Source: Nymphaea colorata (taxonomy: Eukaryota; Streptophyta; Magnoliopsida; Nymphaeales; Nymphaeaceae). From it: DNA of 64,000 bases. Below the pieces are notes generated by a model. The model was not told where the DNA came from. It searched no databases and saw nothing but the letters and a program-made list of their open reading frames with translations. The stretch is from positions 8,545,353 to 8,609,352 of the forward strand of contig NC_045141.1 of the NCBI RefSeq assembly GCF_008831285.2. Reading direction: 5' to 3'. Shown piece by piece: positions 10,563-21,714 of this stretch (positions within the stretch are counted from its first letter, which is position 1; each line of letters begins with the position of its first letter). A program made the position numbers and the translations under genes.

Positions 10563-13500
10563 CCATGCATTCACAATCTGAGACCTTAGTACCTGAATAG
10601 GTGTGACTCGAGATTCTTTACAGGTAGCAGGATTTATGAACAGGGCGATCACCTTGCGAAACTTAGAGAGTGTAGGTATTTGTCAACTTAGTAATTTAGT
10701 CACATAAATGAATGAGAGCAATAGAAAGATAAGTAGTCACAAAAGTGAATATGACACTAGTAAAGCTTAGAGAAACAATGACCACAGCCACTTTTGGTGG
10801 ATAGGCAAAGGAGCAAGAAGTATAAAATAATGTCACATAAAATTAGTTGACATCAAAGACGGGGCCACCCATGGCTTGGGATGTGCGAAGGCCCCACATG
10901 CAGTTTCTCATTTCAAAATTTGCCATGTTAAAAAAAGGAAAAATGTTTTCTTAATAGCAATAATAAAAGAGTATAACAATTGCAGTGTTTCTTTTGTACA
11001 GGTTGCACATAAAGTTTGATATAGACAAATTTTTATGAACACCCATCTTCTCATTGAAAATCCATTTCAGGCAGCAATTTCATCTTGTAGTGTGGATTTA
11101 GTTTTCTTTACAACAGATATAAAAATCTCAAGTCAACTTTTATTGGGACAAACTCCCAAAAAGAAGGCCGGTTAAGTGGCAACACCTTTCTATCGTATTA
11201 AAAAAGACAAGACAGTGGTGCAATTTGTTATTCTATTAACTATAACACATCTTCTGTTTCAGTAAAATCTTACGTGCAATGGCATTTTATATTCTAACTA
11301 ATGACAGGACAGTGGCCCTATGGCTCAACTTTCTAACTCTGCCACTGATTTGCATAAGAGAGAAAAAGACAAACCTGGTAGCTCTTCGCAATTTATATCT
11401 TCGAATGTACTCTTGTAGAACCTCATAGGTGTTCTTGTGGGGCTAGTTGCCAAATAAAATTTCCAGCAACCACTCAATGAGTGCACAAATGTCAAGCCCT
11501 AAACCCAATAGCCAACACTATCTAAAGAACTAGAAACAGCATTGTCATTCCATGAGTTTAAGTTGGAAACGAGCACATCAACTTTGCTTCTTCTGCACCA
11601 ATACTTGAAAGGTTCTACAAACAGTGGTTGAATAACTTAAATTTTTAAAAGTATGTCAAGAATACATAGCAGAAATATATGAAGGATGCCAAATTCAACT
11701 ATCTGCAATAAAAAAATGAAAAAAAAAGAGAGATGAACCCTGTACATGTGCCATCACAAATTGAGCTTCATACCTAAACAAGTTTAATTATACAAACTCA
11801 AATGCAAATCCGTATCTAAAGTTTTCCAATGAATCCACAAATCCTGAAAAGCAACATAAGATCATAATTTCAAAAATTCCACTGGTACATTGATGCATAG
11901 GAGGAGGTGATAAAATGCTCCTAATCCCTTTCTTCACAAACCCCTTCAACTGGCTACCAATTTTTGGAGAAAATACAATGCATGCAGAACCAATGATCAA
12001 GTCTTTATAGATCATCCTATTGCGTCCTTGTTCTACTACACCATCAACAATTATGAAGATAGGTAGAGTCTCTCCCACAAAAAAGCATGTTCAAGTGTCC
12101 TATGCACTCAAGAGAGAAAGGGGCTAGCCTTTTCAAGAGGCTTGAAGTGAAAAACAAAACAAAGTGAAGATACCGATGTAGAAGAAGTAGCAGCAAATAT
12201 AGATGACTATAAAACTCTAGTATACACATGCATCCTTATATACCTGGGTATAGCCATGACATGTGCAACTAACGTATCTGCATTTAAATAGAATCACAAG
12301 CTCAATTAAGAGAACACGACAGTTAACATTCAAACTGCAACTACTTTAACTAAGACTCAAACAAGCATGGCATTCTGAACCACAAGCACTACCGTGAACC
12401 ACTATACTAAACTACAGCTAAGAAGGCAACAAGCAGAAATTTAATTTAAAACCAAACTGTCTTGCATCACGAACTAGATCAAAACAACAACAAAATTCAA
12501 TTTAAAATGTGTTCTTCACAAAAAAAAACGTAAATTTCATAAGGACAACCAAATGGATCCATGTTCGACTTAGAGAAACTCAATTGGGTTTACAAAAAAT
12601 GATGAAGGACATGCACAAGGGAGATTCAAGCCCCTTCGCTCCCTCTCTCTCTCTCTCTCATGTATAGCCCTATGACTTCAATCACTCTCATACCCTCCAC
12701 GCCCCTCTCCTTTAGCACCCACCTAGCCAAGCTGAATCCCTACCAAGTCCCTAAGCACCCATGCACGTTATGCCTCCCTCCTTATTCTCAACCTAGAGGT
12801 CGCACCACATCCCTATCCTCGGACTCACCAAGGACTCCAAGGAAGAGTGACGCCTTGAGATCCTAAAGCATGGACCTAGTGGCTCGGCAGCCCACTCCTC
12901 ATAGACATGAACAGGCTTGAGCTCTAACTCTAGAGGAGACCCAAGTGAGGAAGGGCTCCAACAAAATAAGGCAATCAAAAACCTTACTAGATAATTTTCC
13001 TAGCAATAACACACAAATATATGCAAAATCACAATTCTCCCCACTAAACAAAAAGTCTAAACCTGTGTAGGTTGGAGTATTGGCTTTGATATGGATACAT
13101 AGCCTTGAATAAATAATAATAATAATAACTAGAAAATTTCACTAAAAAATTTGTAAAAAGTAAAATTGAAAAATTTGTTTCCTAGATAGAATTCATAAAA
13201 CAAGAAATAGAGTTCAGTTTCCAAAATTTTTGTTTGTGAGAAATAGAAACAGCGAAAAGTTTAACAACAATATATCAAAATACTCAAAGTTGAAAAAAAT
13301 TTGAAATTTTGTCGGCTGATTTTCACACAAGAAACTTCAAACCAACAATCAAACCCAAGTTCAACTTTATCCCAGATCAGAACGTCATAAGTCTTTTGAC
13401 TCTGAAACAGAGAATGATTTTTGTAGTTTTTACAGGTTTGCCAAATCATGGCTAGACCTGTCTTTGTAAAGAGTTGATACCTTGTATTGACTCAACGGAA

Positions 13501-15733
13501 ACAGAGGACCTTCAAAAATACTGAATGCTTATGATATAAGGAATGTCAACGACCAAAGACAAATAACGAAAAAATAAATCGATGACTAATATATGTTTGC
13601 AAAATAATTCAGCTAACTAACTAGGTTCGACCCATTCAGAAAGGCTTGACTAATGAAGAGAAACAAACACACAAAGTAAATACCAAGGCATAACAGCTCC
13701 AATATTCATATACATTCCAAAATATAAATTGGTGTAACCATGCCATGCGCAACTAACATACATATTCAAAATCACAAGCTCAATGAAGAAAACACGACAC
13801 TTAACAATCAGACACCAACCACTTTAACTAAGATTCAAACAAGCATGAAATAAGAAAACTACCCATGTCCCCACTGGATTAGACTACAAATAAAATATGC
13901 ACCTAAAGAAGGCCAGTAAAGCACCACAAGAAGAAAGTCCGAACAATTGCCCTCCAACAATAGTCTCACATGATGAGGACTCTAGTTAACTGATGCACTA
14001 CATGAAACTAACTCTAAACTGAGCACGGCCATATGCTGGAATCACATGGAAAATAAAAAAAAGATACATACTGAACCTAGGTCTCAAAGTCCCAAATGGA
14101 ACCAAGTCCCAACCTGTAAAGAAAAAGTTCAATGGAGGACCCAGCAGCATGGTGGACAGTGTGGTCGACGATGCTGGAAGATGGAACACCTTCTCTTACT
14201 CTCACTTTTGACACTTGAAAATTCTTTACGCCAGCTAAGAAGAGCAAACAAGAAGGATGGATAAATGGAAGGAAATCTACCTCATGCTGGAGATGGGGGG
14301 TTGTTAAGATGAATGGTCAGATTGTTAAGATGAATGGTTAGATGGCTATGTACCGGAAACACCATAGGGCCTTCTCAAGCATATCCACCATTTTAAAACA
14401 ACTAAACGTAGCAAGACTACATGAAATAGTTAGCTAGTATAAGGTTATGTAAATGAAAAAAATCAAATCAAATAAAATCTAGAATCCCATTTCAAAAAAA
14501 CTACTACCTAAACAGCGATGAGAAATAGGACCCATAAGTGAGGAGAGGGGATTAAGTGTGATGCCCTTCGAATTTGGGTCCATAAGGGAAACCAAATAAA
14601 ATCACGTGCTTACCCATGTTCTCTCTTAGTTTCCTTATTGCTCATCCACATCATCCCATCTTATCCAACATATGTCTAGCTAGAAACCAAACTCAACTAA
14701 ACTAAGAATCAAAATCAACTAAATATGTACTAAATAGGGTACATTTACTTATACAGCCCACGATATATAAGTATATATATGGTCATAACTCCTATACAGT
14801 TATGACCAAACAACATGGTTATGGGGCTATGAACCTATTTTTATCATAATACTGTATTCCAGTATGACCTCTAATAACATAACACCAGTTGCCGTATATT
14901 AAATGGGATACTACTCAAAAACAATAGTGCTATGTCTGGTAGAAATCTTTGTCAATCCTTGAAGTTTGGATGGCTTGAACAGAAATCACAATCATTTGCT
15001 GATTTATATGCAAAAAAAGGTAACTCAACTTCAGAAAGTGTAAATTTAATGAGATGCACAAGGATGATTGAGAGGCTTCTTAGTTATTTGCGTGCCAAGC
15101 ATTGCATGCACAAGCAAGAAGAAATGGCCAGGCTGCCCACATTACCTATGTCACCAGCTTGCTGTTTCTTTGACTGAATGATGATGTTACACCTTCCAAC
15201 ATATACATCCTACTGTTATTATTTTGCGAAAATTGAAATTGAAATACCCAATCCTTTCCATTTGCATCCTAAATCCTAAGAGGCAGTCCTTCAGGATGAG
15301 AAATTGCTGGGAAGTATGTCTGTTCAAGATTAAGAATTATATAAGAATCAAGCATATGAGTGTACCAAAAACCAAATTTAATTGAAGGAAGTCCAAGGAA
15401 GAAAGCAGCTCTAAACAAGTTAGACGCTCTAGTATATGGCAAAACAAGAGGACGAAAAAGTCTAACATGGTCTTAGTTTTAGAAAAGACGACAATAAAAA
15501 TTTCAGTAACATACCTATACACACTTTTTTGGCAGCACCAGGCACCCTATCCGACCTGCATCACTAGCACTCAATGTTTTCTCAGATAAAGGGGTGATAA
15601 TAGAATTTGAGCTTACGGAAGGTCATGGATCACATGGAGGACTTGGATTCACTATAATATCAACAAATCAAGTGCAAATTTTGGAGTGAATCAATCACGC
15701 CAAGCAAATATGCTTTACGGTACAATTCTCAAA
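9231..15733. other. Long non-coding stretch, no gene recognised
   Basis: This 6.5-kb stretch contains only short frames. The longest (11788-12078 minus, 96 codons; 14932-15177 plus, 81 codons; 9939-10181 plus, 80 codons) show no recognised domain. Clean (CT)n microsatellites occur at about 10531-10559 and 12641-12659. The sequence could be intergenic or intron of the coding-like piece at 15734-16445. There is no direct evidence for either. Confidence 0.5.
10531..10559. repeat. (CT)n microsatellite
   Basis: Perfect CT dinucleotide run of about 28 bp in non-coding DNA; a likely polymorphic marker. Confidence 0.9.
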
Positions 15734-16445
15734 CTACGTAGAAGTGGATACTCTCCTGATACTTTCTGAAGCTCCTGATTGCTGCTGATCCTTGGCCAAT
15801 ATCCAGAAAGGATAGACTAATTTCCTGCCCATCCTTCGGTGCGATGCCTTGCCATGGTGGCCTGATTTTTTTGCCTCTTTAGGAAAGTACAGTCCAGTAT
15901 GAATGCTGGAAGGATTTTCCTGTTGCAACATAGAATGCCTCTGTTCACGTGCATGAGATCCAGAAGGCTTGCTTGAATCCCTTGCTTCATTGTCCTTCAG
16001 AGAAGCATACCGTTGTGTTACATTTTGGCATGAACCAGATGATTCATGTTTTTGACCATCAAGAGATTTCTTGAGCTTAGGATCATGTTGCTTTCAGTTT
16101 CATGGATCTTTCTTTCTTTCACATGCTTGGTATCCAGCAAGCCTCCTATATTATCTTGAACCGATGCACCTAAACGACTCCGCACATTAATTTCTGAATT
16201 CCCAATGTCAATCTTGTTATGTGCAGGGAGCTTGAAATCACCACCTGCTTCCTTTTCAAATACATTTTGGTTCTCAACAAAGCAGGTAGATGCCTGCTCC
16301 AATTCTAGGAGTTTCTCACCTACCTTTTTGGTTCTAGGAAACTTCATCGTTGAACATGAGTTGGAATTCCAAGCTAAGGAGTGCAAAAGCCCAAGAGATT
16401 GCTATACCTGTGCAAGTCCAAAATTTGGCACTGGAGCCTGACTCC
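15734..16445 (-). pseudogene. Coding-like segment of unknown identity, frameshifted
   Basis: The minus strand has two long frames that join with one frame change near 16060-16080. The first, about 16386-16070, runs through KKVGEKLLELEQASTCFVEN and ends in a K/E-rich part. The second continues from KHESSGSCQNVTQRYASLKD through a Ser/His/Lys-rich stretch to a stop at about 15734. Both are free of stops over more than 100 codons and have protein-like, Ser/Lys/Glu-rich composition without low-complexity DNA. Upstream, a short block PVPNFGLAQ ends just before a TAG that could instead be part of a GTATAG splice donor. I do not recognise the protein. It could be an exon of a nuclear regulatory protein, a relic, or contain a sequencing indel. 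LTR copy A begins 24 bp upstream of it. Confidence 0.4.
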
Positions 16446-16581
16446 ATTTTTTTTTTTGTATATTGATCTGTGAAACCATCAACGGAAGGTTGACGTGCAG
16501 TTCAAAACTGTTATAACGGCTGTTGACACAAAATCTGCAAAGACCATAGCAGCACAAGGTCCTGGAGAAGGGTCAGACTAG

Positions 16582-17373
16582 ATGGGTAGTACTTCTTCCA
16601 TGGGAAAGAAGGAATCACAACTGAAAGAGGCTCAAATGCCGCAAATTACAGAACAGTCCAAGACTGTTATGATGAACCCTATACAGTCATATTATATGCT
16701 CGACATGAAGGCTAAGAGAGCAGCGGAAGCATGGTGTGCTATTGCTAACAACAAGGACAAAAAACTATTACTTGTTGAGAAGTTCGATGACAAAACTGGC
16801 GGCCGACTTAGGCAAGCCCATGATAGACGATGTCAAGAAATTGGGTTCATGACGAATGCCAACAGGGGTGACCAAGGGCCTCCCATATACCAAAAGTTTT
16901 TACTAAGGTCCTTGCCGAGGGACTATGGTCCTCATCCAAGCTGGGTAGGCCAGGGTGGAGATGTGAACCGTATTAAGGCAGTTCCAATAGACCGTGATGA
17001 AAGTCAAAAGAGAGTTTGGGGACAAGCTCCATTCAAGGGGGGTGGACTCGATGCGCACCTACCTAGAGCACAGCCGAGTGTGGCCGAGGAGGCTGCTGAG
17101 GATGTAGGCAGGATACTAGCTGCTATCGAAGTCATGGTCAGAAGCAGGGAGATGGCTAGCACGGCATCAGTTGAAGCTATTGACTTTAGGCATTGTGAGG
17201 TTAACCGAGAGAAGATAAAGGGAGGGCCAAGGTGTTTTGAGCAAACTGAGGCCAATTCCATGTCGAGCAAAGCCGAGGCGCTAAATGTAGAGCGCAAGAC
17301 TGAAGGGCCGATTGAGATAGGCAGTCCGGAGGCTAGTGAGGTTAACCATACTTCTGAGGAGACCGAAGCGTAA
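16582..17373 (+). CDS. U3-encoded 263-aa protein of unknown function
   Basis: This uninterrupted frame starts 113 bp inside LTR copy A and ends about 470 bp before the LTR TATA box. It is therefore wholly in U3. I recognise no domain. The N-terminal 90 residues are Lys/Gln/Met-rich (MMNPIQSYYMLDMKAKRAAE), the middle is Gly/Pro-rich with PHPSWVGQGGDVN, and the last 100 residues are Glu/Ala/Ser-rich and acidic. No signal peptide or membrane segment is visible. Copies B and C encode the same protein in decayed form. The codon before this ATG is TAG here but CTG in B and CAG in C, and the same frame is open back to within five bases of the LTR start in A and B. The original protein may therefore have been longer. 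In the 3' LTR it would be the last ORF of the genomic RNA. Host-gene capture or a pol C-terminal extension are alternatives. Confidence 0.5.
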   Translation: MGSTSSMGKKESQLKEAQMPQITEQSKTVMMNPIQSYYMLDMKAKRAAEAWCAIANNKDKKLLLVEKFDDKTGGRLRQAHDRRCQEIGFMTNANRGDQGPPIYQKFLLRSLPRDYGPHPSWVGQGGDVNRIKAVPIDRDESQKRVWGQAPFKGGGLDAHLPRAQPSVAEEAAEDVGRILAAIEVMVRSREMASTASVEAIDFRHCEVNREKIKGGPRCFEQTEANSMSSKAEALNVERKTEGPIEIGSPEASEVNHTSEETEA

Positions 17374-17843
17374 GGTGTTAGGCGCAAGCCAGCCAGGGAG
17401 ATTGCGGAGGGCAGCGATATCTGTTGTGAGGTTAATCTGAAGACTAAAGAGAGTTGCTGCCTACAAATTGCAGCTGGTGACGAGAGCGAGGAGCATACAA
17501 TGGGTTCAAGCAAGGTTCAGTCAGGTCAGTGGTGAGTAGAGCATGGAAGGGACTAGGTTCGGTCAGGTCAGTGGTCAGTACAGCAAGGCTGAAGAGCAGA
17601 GGTTGCTGGTTCAAGTAGAGAAAGACTGCGTCAGCTATAAGAGACCAAGGAAGACTAGGCGCAACCAAGAGTGCGTCCGGGTCAGGTTTAGTTGGCAAGA
17701 ACTCAGGCTAACCTGAGCGCATCATGGCTGGGTTCAAGCCCAGACCGAGTCATTGTATTGGTTTTGTTTTGAATTTGATTGAGTCAAGTCTTGTACTCGT
17801 ATCAGTCCGAGACAACGGGTTAAACCCGAGACAGTCCAGCAAC

Positions 17844-17898
17844 ATATAAGCTGGAGACTGTGCCAAAACTTGTAAGTTTTGGAAATTGAATCAATAAA
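17844..17898 (+). promoter_or_regulatory. LTR A TATA box and poly(A) signal
   Basis: TATAAGCTGGAG at 17844 is conserved in all three LTR copies (29822 in B, 33440 in C) and is followed about 45 bp on by AATAAA at 17893. Closely spaced TATA and poly(A) signals are typical for the U3-R core of LTR retrotransposons. Transcription would start about 25-30 bp after the TATA box. This is a prediction from motif and conservation only. Confidence 0.6.
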
Positions 17899-18212
17899 AG
17901 AAACCTTTTCCCTCCCGCATGGGAGAGTTTGAGTTGCTTAAGTGTGGTGCCAAAAGCTTGGCCAGTGAAGGAGACTTTGCTGGAGAAGAAGATCACCTAC
18001 AGAACCAGAGGAGCCGAACCGGGAAGGCTACCAAAACTGTAGATGTCGAATACAGTGCAGAAGTAGATCCGATCACAGTGCAAGTGCTCTCCAATCGTTG
18101 AGGCACTTAGAGGCTGGAATCGGAAAATGGATCACTCGGTTGCGCAGCAGATCGTAGCTCATCCGAGGAATTCTTGAACTGCACGTCGACAGCCGAAGGA
18201 ACTTCCCAATCG

Positions 18213-18217
18213 GTAAG
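18213..18217 (+). promoter_or_regulatory. Candidate conserved 5' splice site in U5 leader
   Basis: The sequence AATCGGTAAGAAAT is kept in copy A (GTAAG at 18213), B (30190) and C (33798), while surrounding bases differ. It fits a plant 5' splice site. A candidate acceptor, TTGACACAG, lies just before the gag ATG at 20390. Splicing would remove most of U5 from a leader of over 2 kb. Inference only. Confidence 0.3.
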
Positions 18218-20355
18218 AAATCCTTCTCCGTGGATATTCTACTGCGAGAACTTCCTGTTTACCTGATCAGAAGAGGAGAGGATGCTAACATTCTGATCGA
18301 TTTGAGTCAACTCATCTAATGAGAAGAATAGATTGGTCTGATCTGACAGAGATCGAAGGATTTGAGAGGCTGACGAGTTCAGGCGCGAACAATCCCTGTT
18401 TCAGGCAAATCGCCTAACGTCTGACTTAGATCGATCTCAATTCTTTTAATAATTGATTCTTAATGTCTCAATCTATGTCTAATTGTTGCGTATCCCTTGC
18501 GTCAAGTTCCAGAGTGAAACAGTGTGGAATCGACTAACTGAAGATGAAGAAACATAGGCTGAATTCCTGTTCTGAAGACAGCGGTAGCAATCTCTAACAA
18601 TTCCGGTGATTGGAGGTTGATCTGAGCAGGGAAATGGCTCAGACACCTTCATAGCACTTGGGGGATTACTCTGGTGAAGCTTGGGAAGAATCCGAGCTGT
18701 TTTGGATAGTTCGCCGGAGCTGATCGGAATCATGATGGCGGATCGCGGAATTAGGCGGCGCAGTTCTGAGTGACACCAGATACTAGGCTGTTTTCAATCA
18801 ACAACGACTCACCTTTTGGAAGCTGAATTTTTATGTTTGTACATAATCTCAGCTATCACTGGTCCAAATTTCAGCTCAATCCGAGCTATGGGTGAATTTT
18901 AGTGAATTTTTTAATGTGACTCGCTCCAGACATTGCCTGAGTCCTGCGACAGGCTGATTTCAGGCAAAACTAGGCGCAACATCAAGCTTCAACGAGTCAC
19001 CCATTGGGAACGACTTTGGGGCTGATTTTTGGAGCGTCAAATCCTCCCGATCTTGGCTTCCTCGAGATCAAATTTCTTGATTTTTGGACCTCTGTACACG
19101 GAGTTATGATTTTTTGAAGGAATGCTAGTTCGGGAGCAGGTTCCACACTTGCGAGAGGAATTCTTACCCGTTTCCCCAAATTCTGTTACAGACTTGGGTG
19201 AAATCGATTCTTTGATGCATTCTTCATGACACGAGCTTGATGATCTGTAGAATTATCTTCTGCTTGAGCTCTTGATTCCTTCGCAGCACCATACTCTCTG
19301 TTGCTAGCTGTGGCAGCGATCTGTTGAATTAGGCAAGAAGCAGAACCTGTTGGAGCTTGATCTTGTAGCAAGGAGCTGTCTTGAAGAGGCGTGCATCGTC
19401 ACCCATTCGACGCCAGCATCCCCCGAATTTGATTACAGATAGTAGGGGTTGATCTCATCTCCGGTGAAGCATCTCCACTCTTGCATTCATCTGAGATTTC
19501 TGATTGCATACAGTGACTGCTCCTGTTTTCTGGAAGCGCACATCACAGGCGTAGCAGGCTGGTGGTGGACTTCATTCCAATCTACAGTCCATTTGAAGGG
19601 GAAGGGCGATCTTCAGCGCCAATCTGAAGATAGCTTCCCCCAATCTACATCACTCAAATGGGGTTTTGAGCTATTCGGGTGATGCACCTCCTCCATTACT
19701 TTCTGTTCAGCTGTTTCTTACAAGAACAGTAAACTGCTAGTGTTGTTTTAAACACTAGGAGCCTGCACATTTGAGATTGACCACCATCAGAGGACTTGTA
19801 GCCGATTGAGCTATGGAGTATTGCTGAATACCGAGGATATACTTGGTCTTCTTCCTCAGTGAGTGCTGGACTAGCTCCAGCAAGGTACATCCGAAACCCT
19901 CTATAACTGTGTGGGCGGGTGCATTTGATTTCCAGCCAACCTTCGGGTTTGCAGCCATTCGGGAATCCTCCAAAGTTCACCTAGCTGGGGACATATTCCC
20001 AAGTTCTCGGACTGTCCTAGGGCGAAGGGTGTGGAATGCTCGACCTAGGGATTGAATGTATGGTTTCGCATGGATGATGTGATTGTAGAGTGAGGGAGAG
20101 ATCTTCTTGTATCGTTGTCGCTTGTAAAGCCTCACATTCCCATTCTTGATTTGTAGTAGGTTGAAACTTGGGAGGGAACCACTACTTGTATATCAGTCCT
20201 ATGAGATATATTCAGTCGGGGTTGTGTCCGACTTGGAACGAAATTTTGTAATCCCTATTCTTTTGACCTTCCTCGGTGTGCTAGCCCCAATAGATCTTGG
20301 GAAGCGACTGCAACTAGGTCTCTTTTGAGCAGCTACAAGGGCAGGTCGCATCAAG

Positions 20356-20367
20356 TGGTATCAGAGC
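20356..20367 (+). other. Primer-binding site, initiator tRNA-Met
   Basis: TGGTATCAGAGC is the 12-nt complement of the 3' end of plant initiator tRNA-Met, the most common primer in plant Ty3/gypsy and copia elements. It begins 2 nt after the LTR end at 20353. The position and match together make a chance hit unlikely. Confidence 0.9.
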
Positions 20368-20394
20368 TGTTTTGGGGTCTTTGACACAGCAAAT

Positions 20395-20700
20395 ATGGTG
20401 AGAAAAGGCAAGCAGCCAGAAGCAAAGGCTATTCCTCAAGACGAAGATGAAGTTGTGGCAGAGTTGGATTTCAGAAATGAGAGGATAGCTCAGATGGAGA
20501 GGATGTTGAATGGGATAGATAGCAAGATGACTGGAATAGACAGCAAGCTGGACCGTATGATGCAATTGATTACTGTTGTTACTACTTCAAACCATCAACT
20601 CAACTAACGCATGGAGCAGGTTGAAAAGACTACGCAAAGTGTTTGAGGAACACATACCCAGGCAGCCTCACATCTCTTTGCCTTGCACAGCACAAGCACA
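20395..20700 (+). pseudogene. Ty3/gypsy gag, N-terminal fragment
   Basis: The first ATG after the primer-binding site opens a 70-codon frame, MVRKGKQPEAKAIPQDEDEV, followed by a heptad-like stretch (RNERIAQMERMLNGIDSKM) as in chromovirus gag N-termini. The frame stops at 20607. A shifted frame, starting MEQVEKTTQSV, shows that gag continued for about 30 codons before all similarity ends near 20.7 kb. Gag forms the virus-like particle in the cytoplasm. The matching later part of gag (zinc knuckle) is preserved in the B-C element at 31.3-31.7 kb. This copy is cut off and non-functional. Confidence 0.6.
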
Positions 20701-21672
20701 ACAGACCCCGTCAGGGGCCTTGTCTGTTGTGAAAAAGATGACAAAATGGGGAGGGCCCTTCCTATCATAATGGAGAAGGGGAGGGCTTTTGCCCACCCTT
20801 CCGACAGTGTAGGGGGAGTAAAGTGTATTGTTATGTCGTGGTTTATCACCAAAGTGAGGCCGCAATGGCCTCTCACACTTGCTTAGGAAAAAAAATATAA
20901 AGGGCCTTATTATTATATTTGTTATTTCAATGTATTGATCAAGGATGATTATAAAACAGACCATGTACTGATTTAATGGTTTCAAATTAAGAAATGTCTA
21001 CTTTGGAAATCTTTCTTCAAAGTAAAATGTAATTTGATAGATTAAATCTTGAAATTGATGACACATATATACATATGTTGAATATATACATCTATTTTTC
21101 CATTAAAGTACATGTTGGAATGCAAATCAGATCTTAGAAGCAATGTTTACTCCAAATTTGGTTTTAAATCTCAAGGCTATGCAAATTAGTATAGTATGTT
21201 GGGAGAATTTGACAAACTTTCTCTTGCCGGTTTTGTGAATTTTAATTACAGCTTTTGGCTGAAATTTTGTGATATATTAATTTGAAAACTAAACCAATTG
21301 CAAAATTGGAAAATGTGAAGTCGAAATCATAAATATCAGCCATATTAGAAGCTACTCCCTACAGCACTGATTAGGCAAGACTAGGGATTCGGTCTAATTT
21401 CATAGACAATGACAAATTAGTAGCTTCCTTTGAGCTGAAACAAATATTTTAGGATCTCAAACTTGATGTTCCAAGATTCTTTGATAAATCAAATTCTAGG
21501 TTTTAAAAATACATATATATACCACTCAATCAGCCTGATTTCAAATTTTTAATTGGCTAAATCTTGTTTTGAGCCATCAAGATTCAATGTTGGAAGCAAT
21601 CTCCTTTAGATTCGCTTAAGGATGTGAACCTTAACCTAATCTTGAAAGAATAATAGCCATTTTCATATGAGA

Positions 21673-21675
<3 letters not shown>

Positions 21676-21713
<38 letters not shown>
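21676..21713. repeat. (TA)n microsatellite
   Basis: Nearly pure TA dinucleotide run of about 38 bp within the non-coding interval between LTR A and the LINE tail. Confidence 0.9.

Positions 21714-21714
<1 letters not shown>

Larger units (their letters stand above)
16469..20353 (+). repeat. LTR copy A (3.9 kb) of chromovirus-like Ty3/gypsy element
   Basis: This copy and copy B (28461) become similar at exactly the same base, TGTGAAAC. Copies A and C end at the same GGTCRCATCA. Both ends fit TG...CA LTR borders. Just after the end comes a tRNA-Met-type primer-binding site and then a gag start, so this is a 5' LTR. Within it a TATA box (17844-17848, TATAAG) and AATAAA (17893-17898) mark U3/R/U5 limits: U3 about 1.4 kb, R short, U5 about 2.4 kb. 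U3 contains a 263-codon reading frame. The element 3' of the gag start is lost; unrelated DNA begins by about 20.7 kb. A target duplication could not be tested because the partner LTR is not certain. Confidence 0.8.

Noticed and set aside
11788-12078. 96-codon minus-strand frame with a hydrophobic start
   Set aside because: It looks mildly protein-like but I found no motif, no splice context and no neighbour supporting it.
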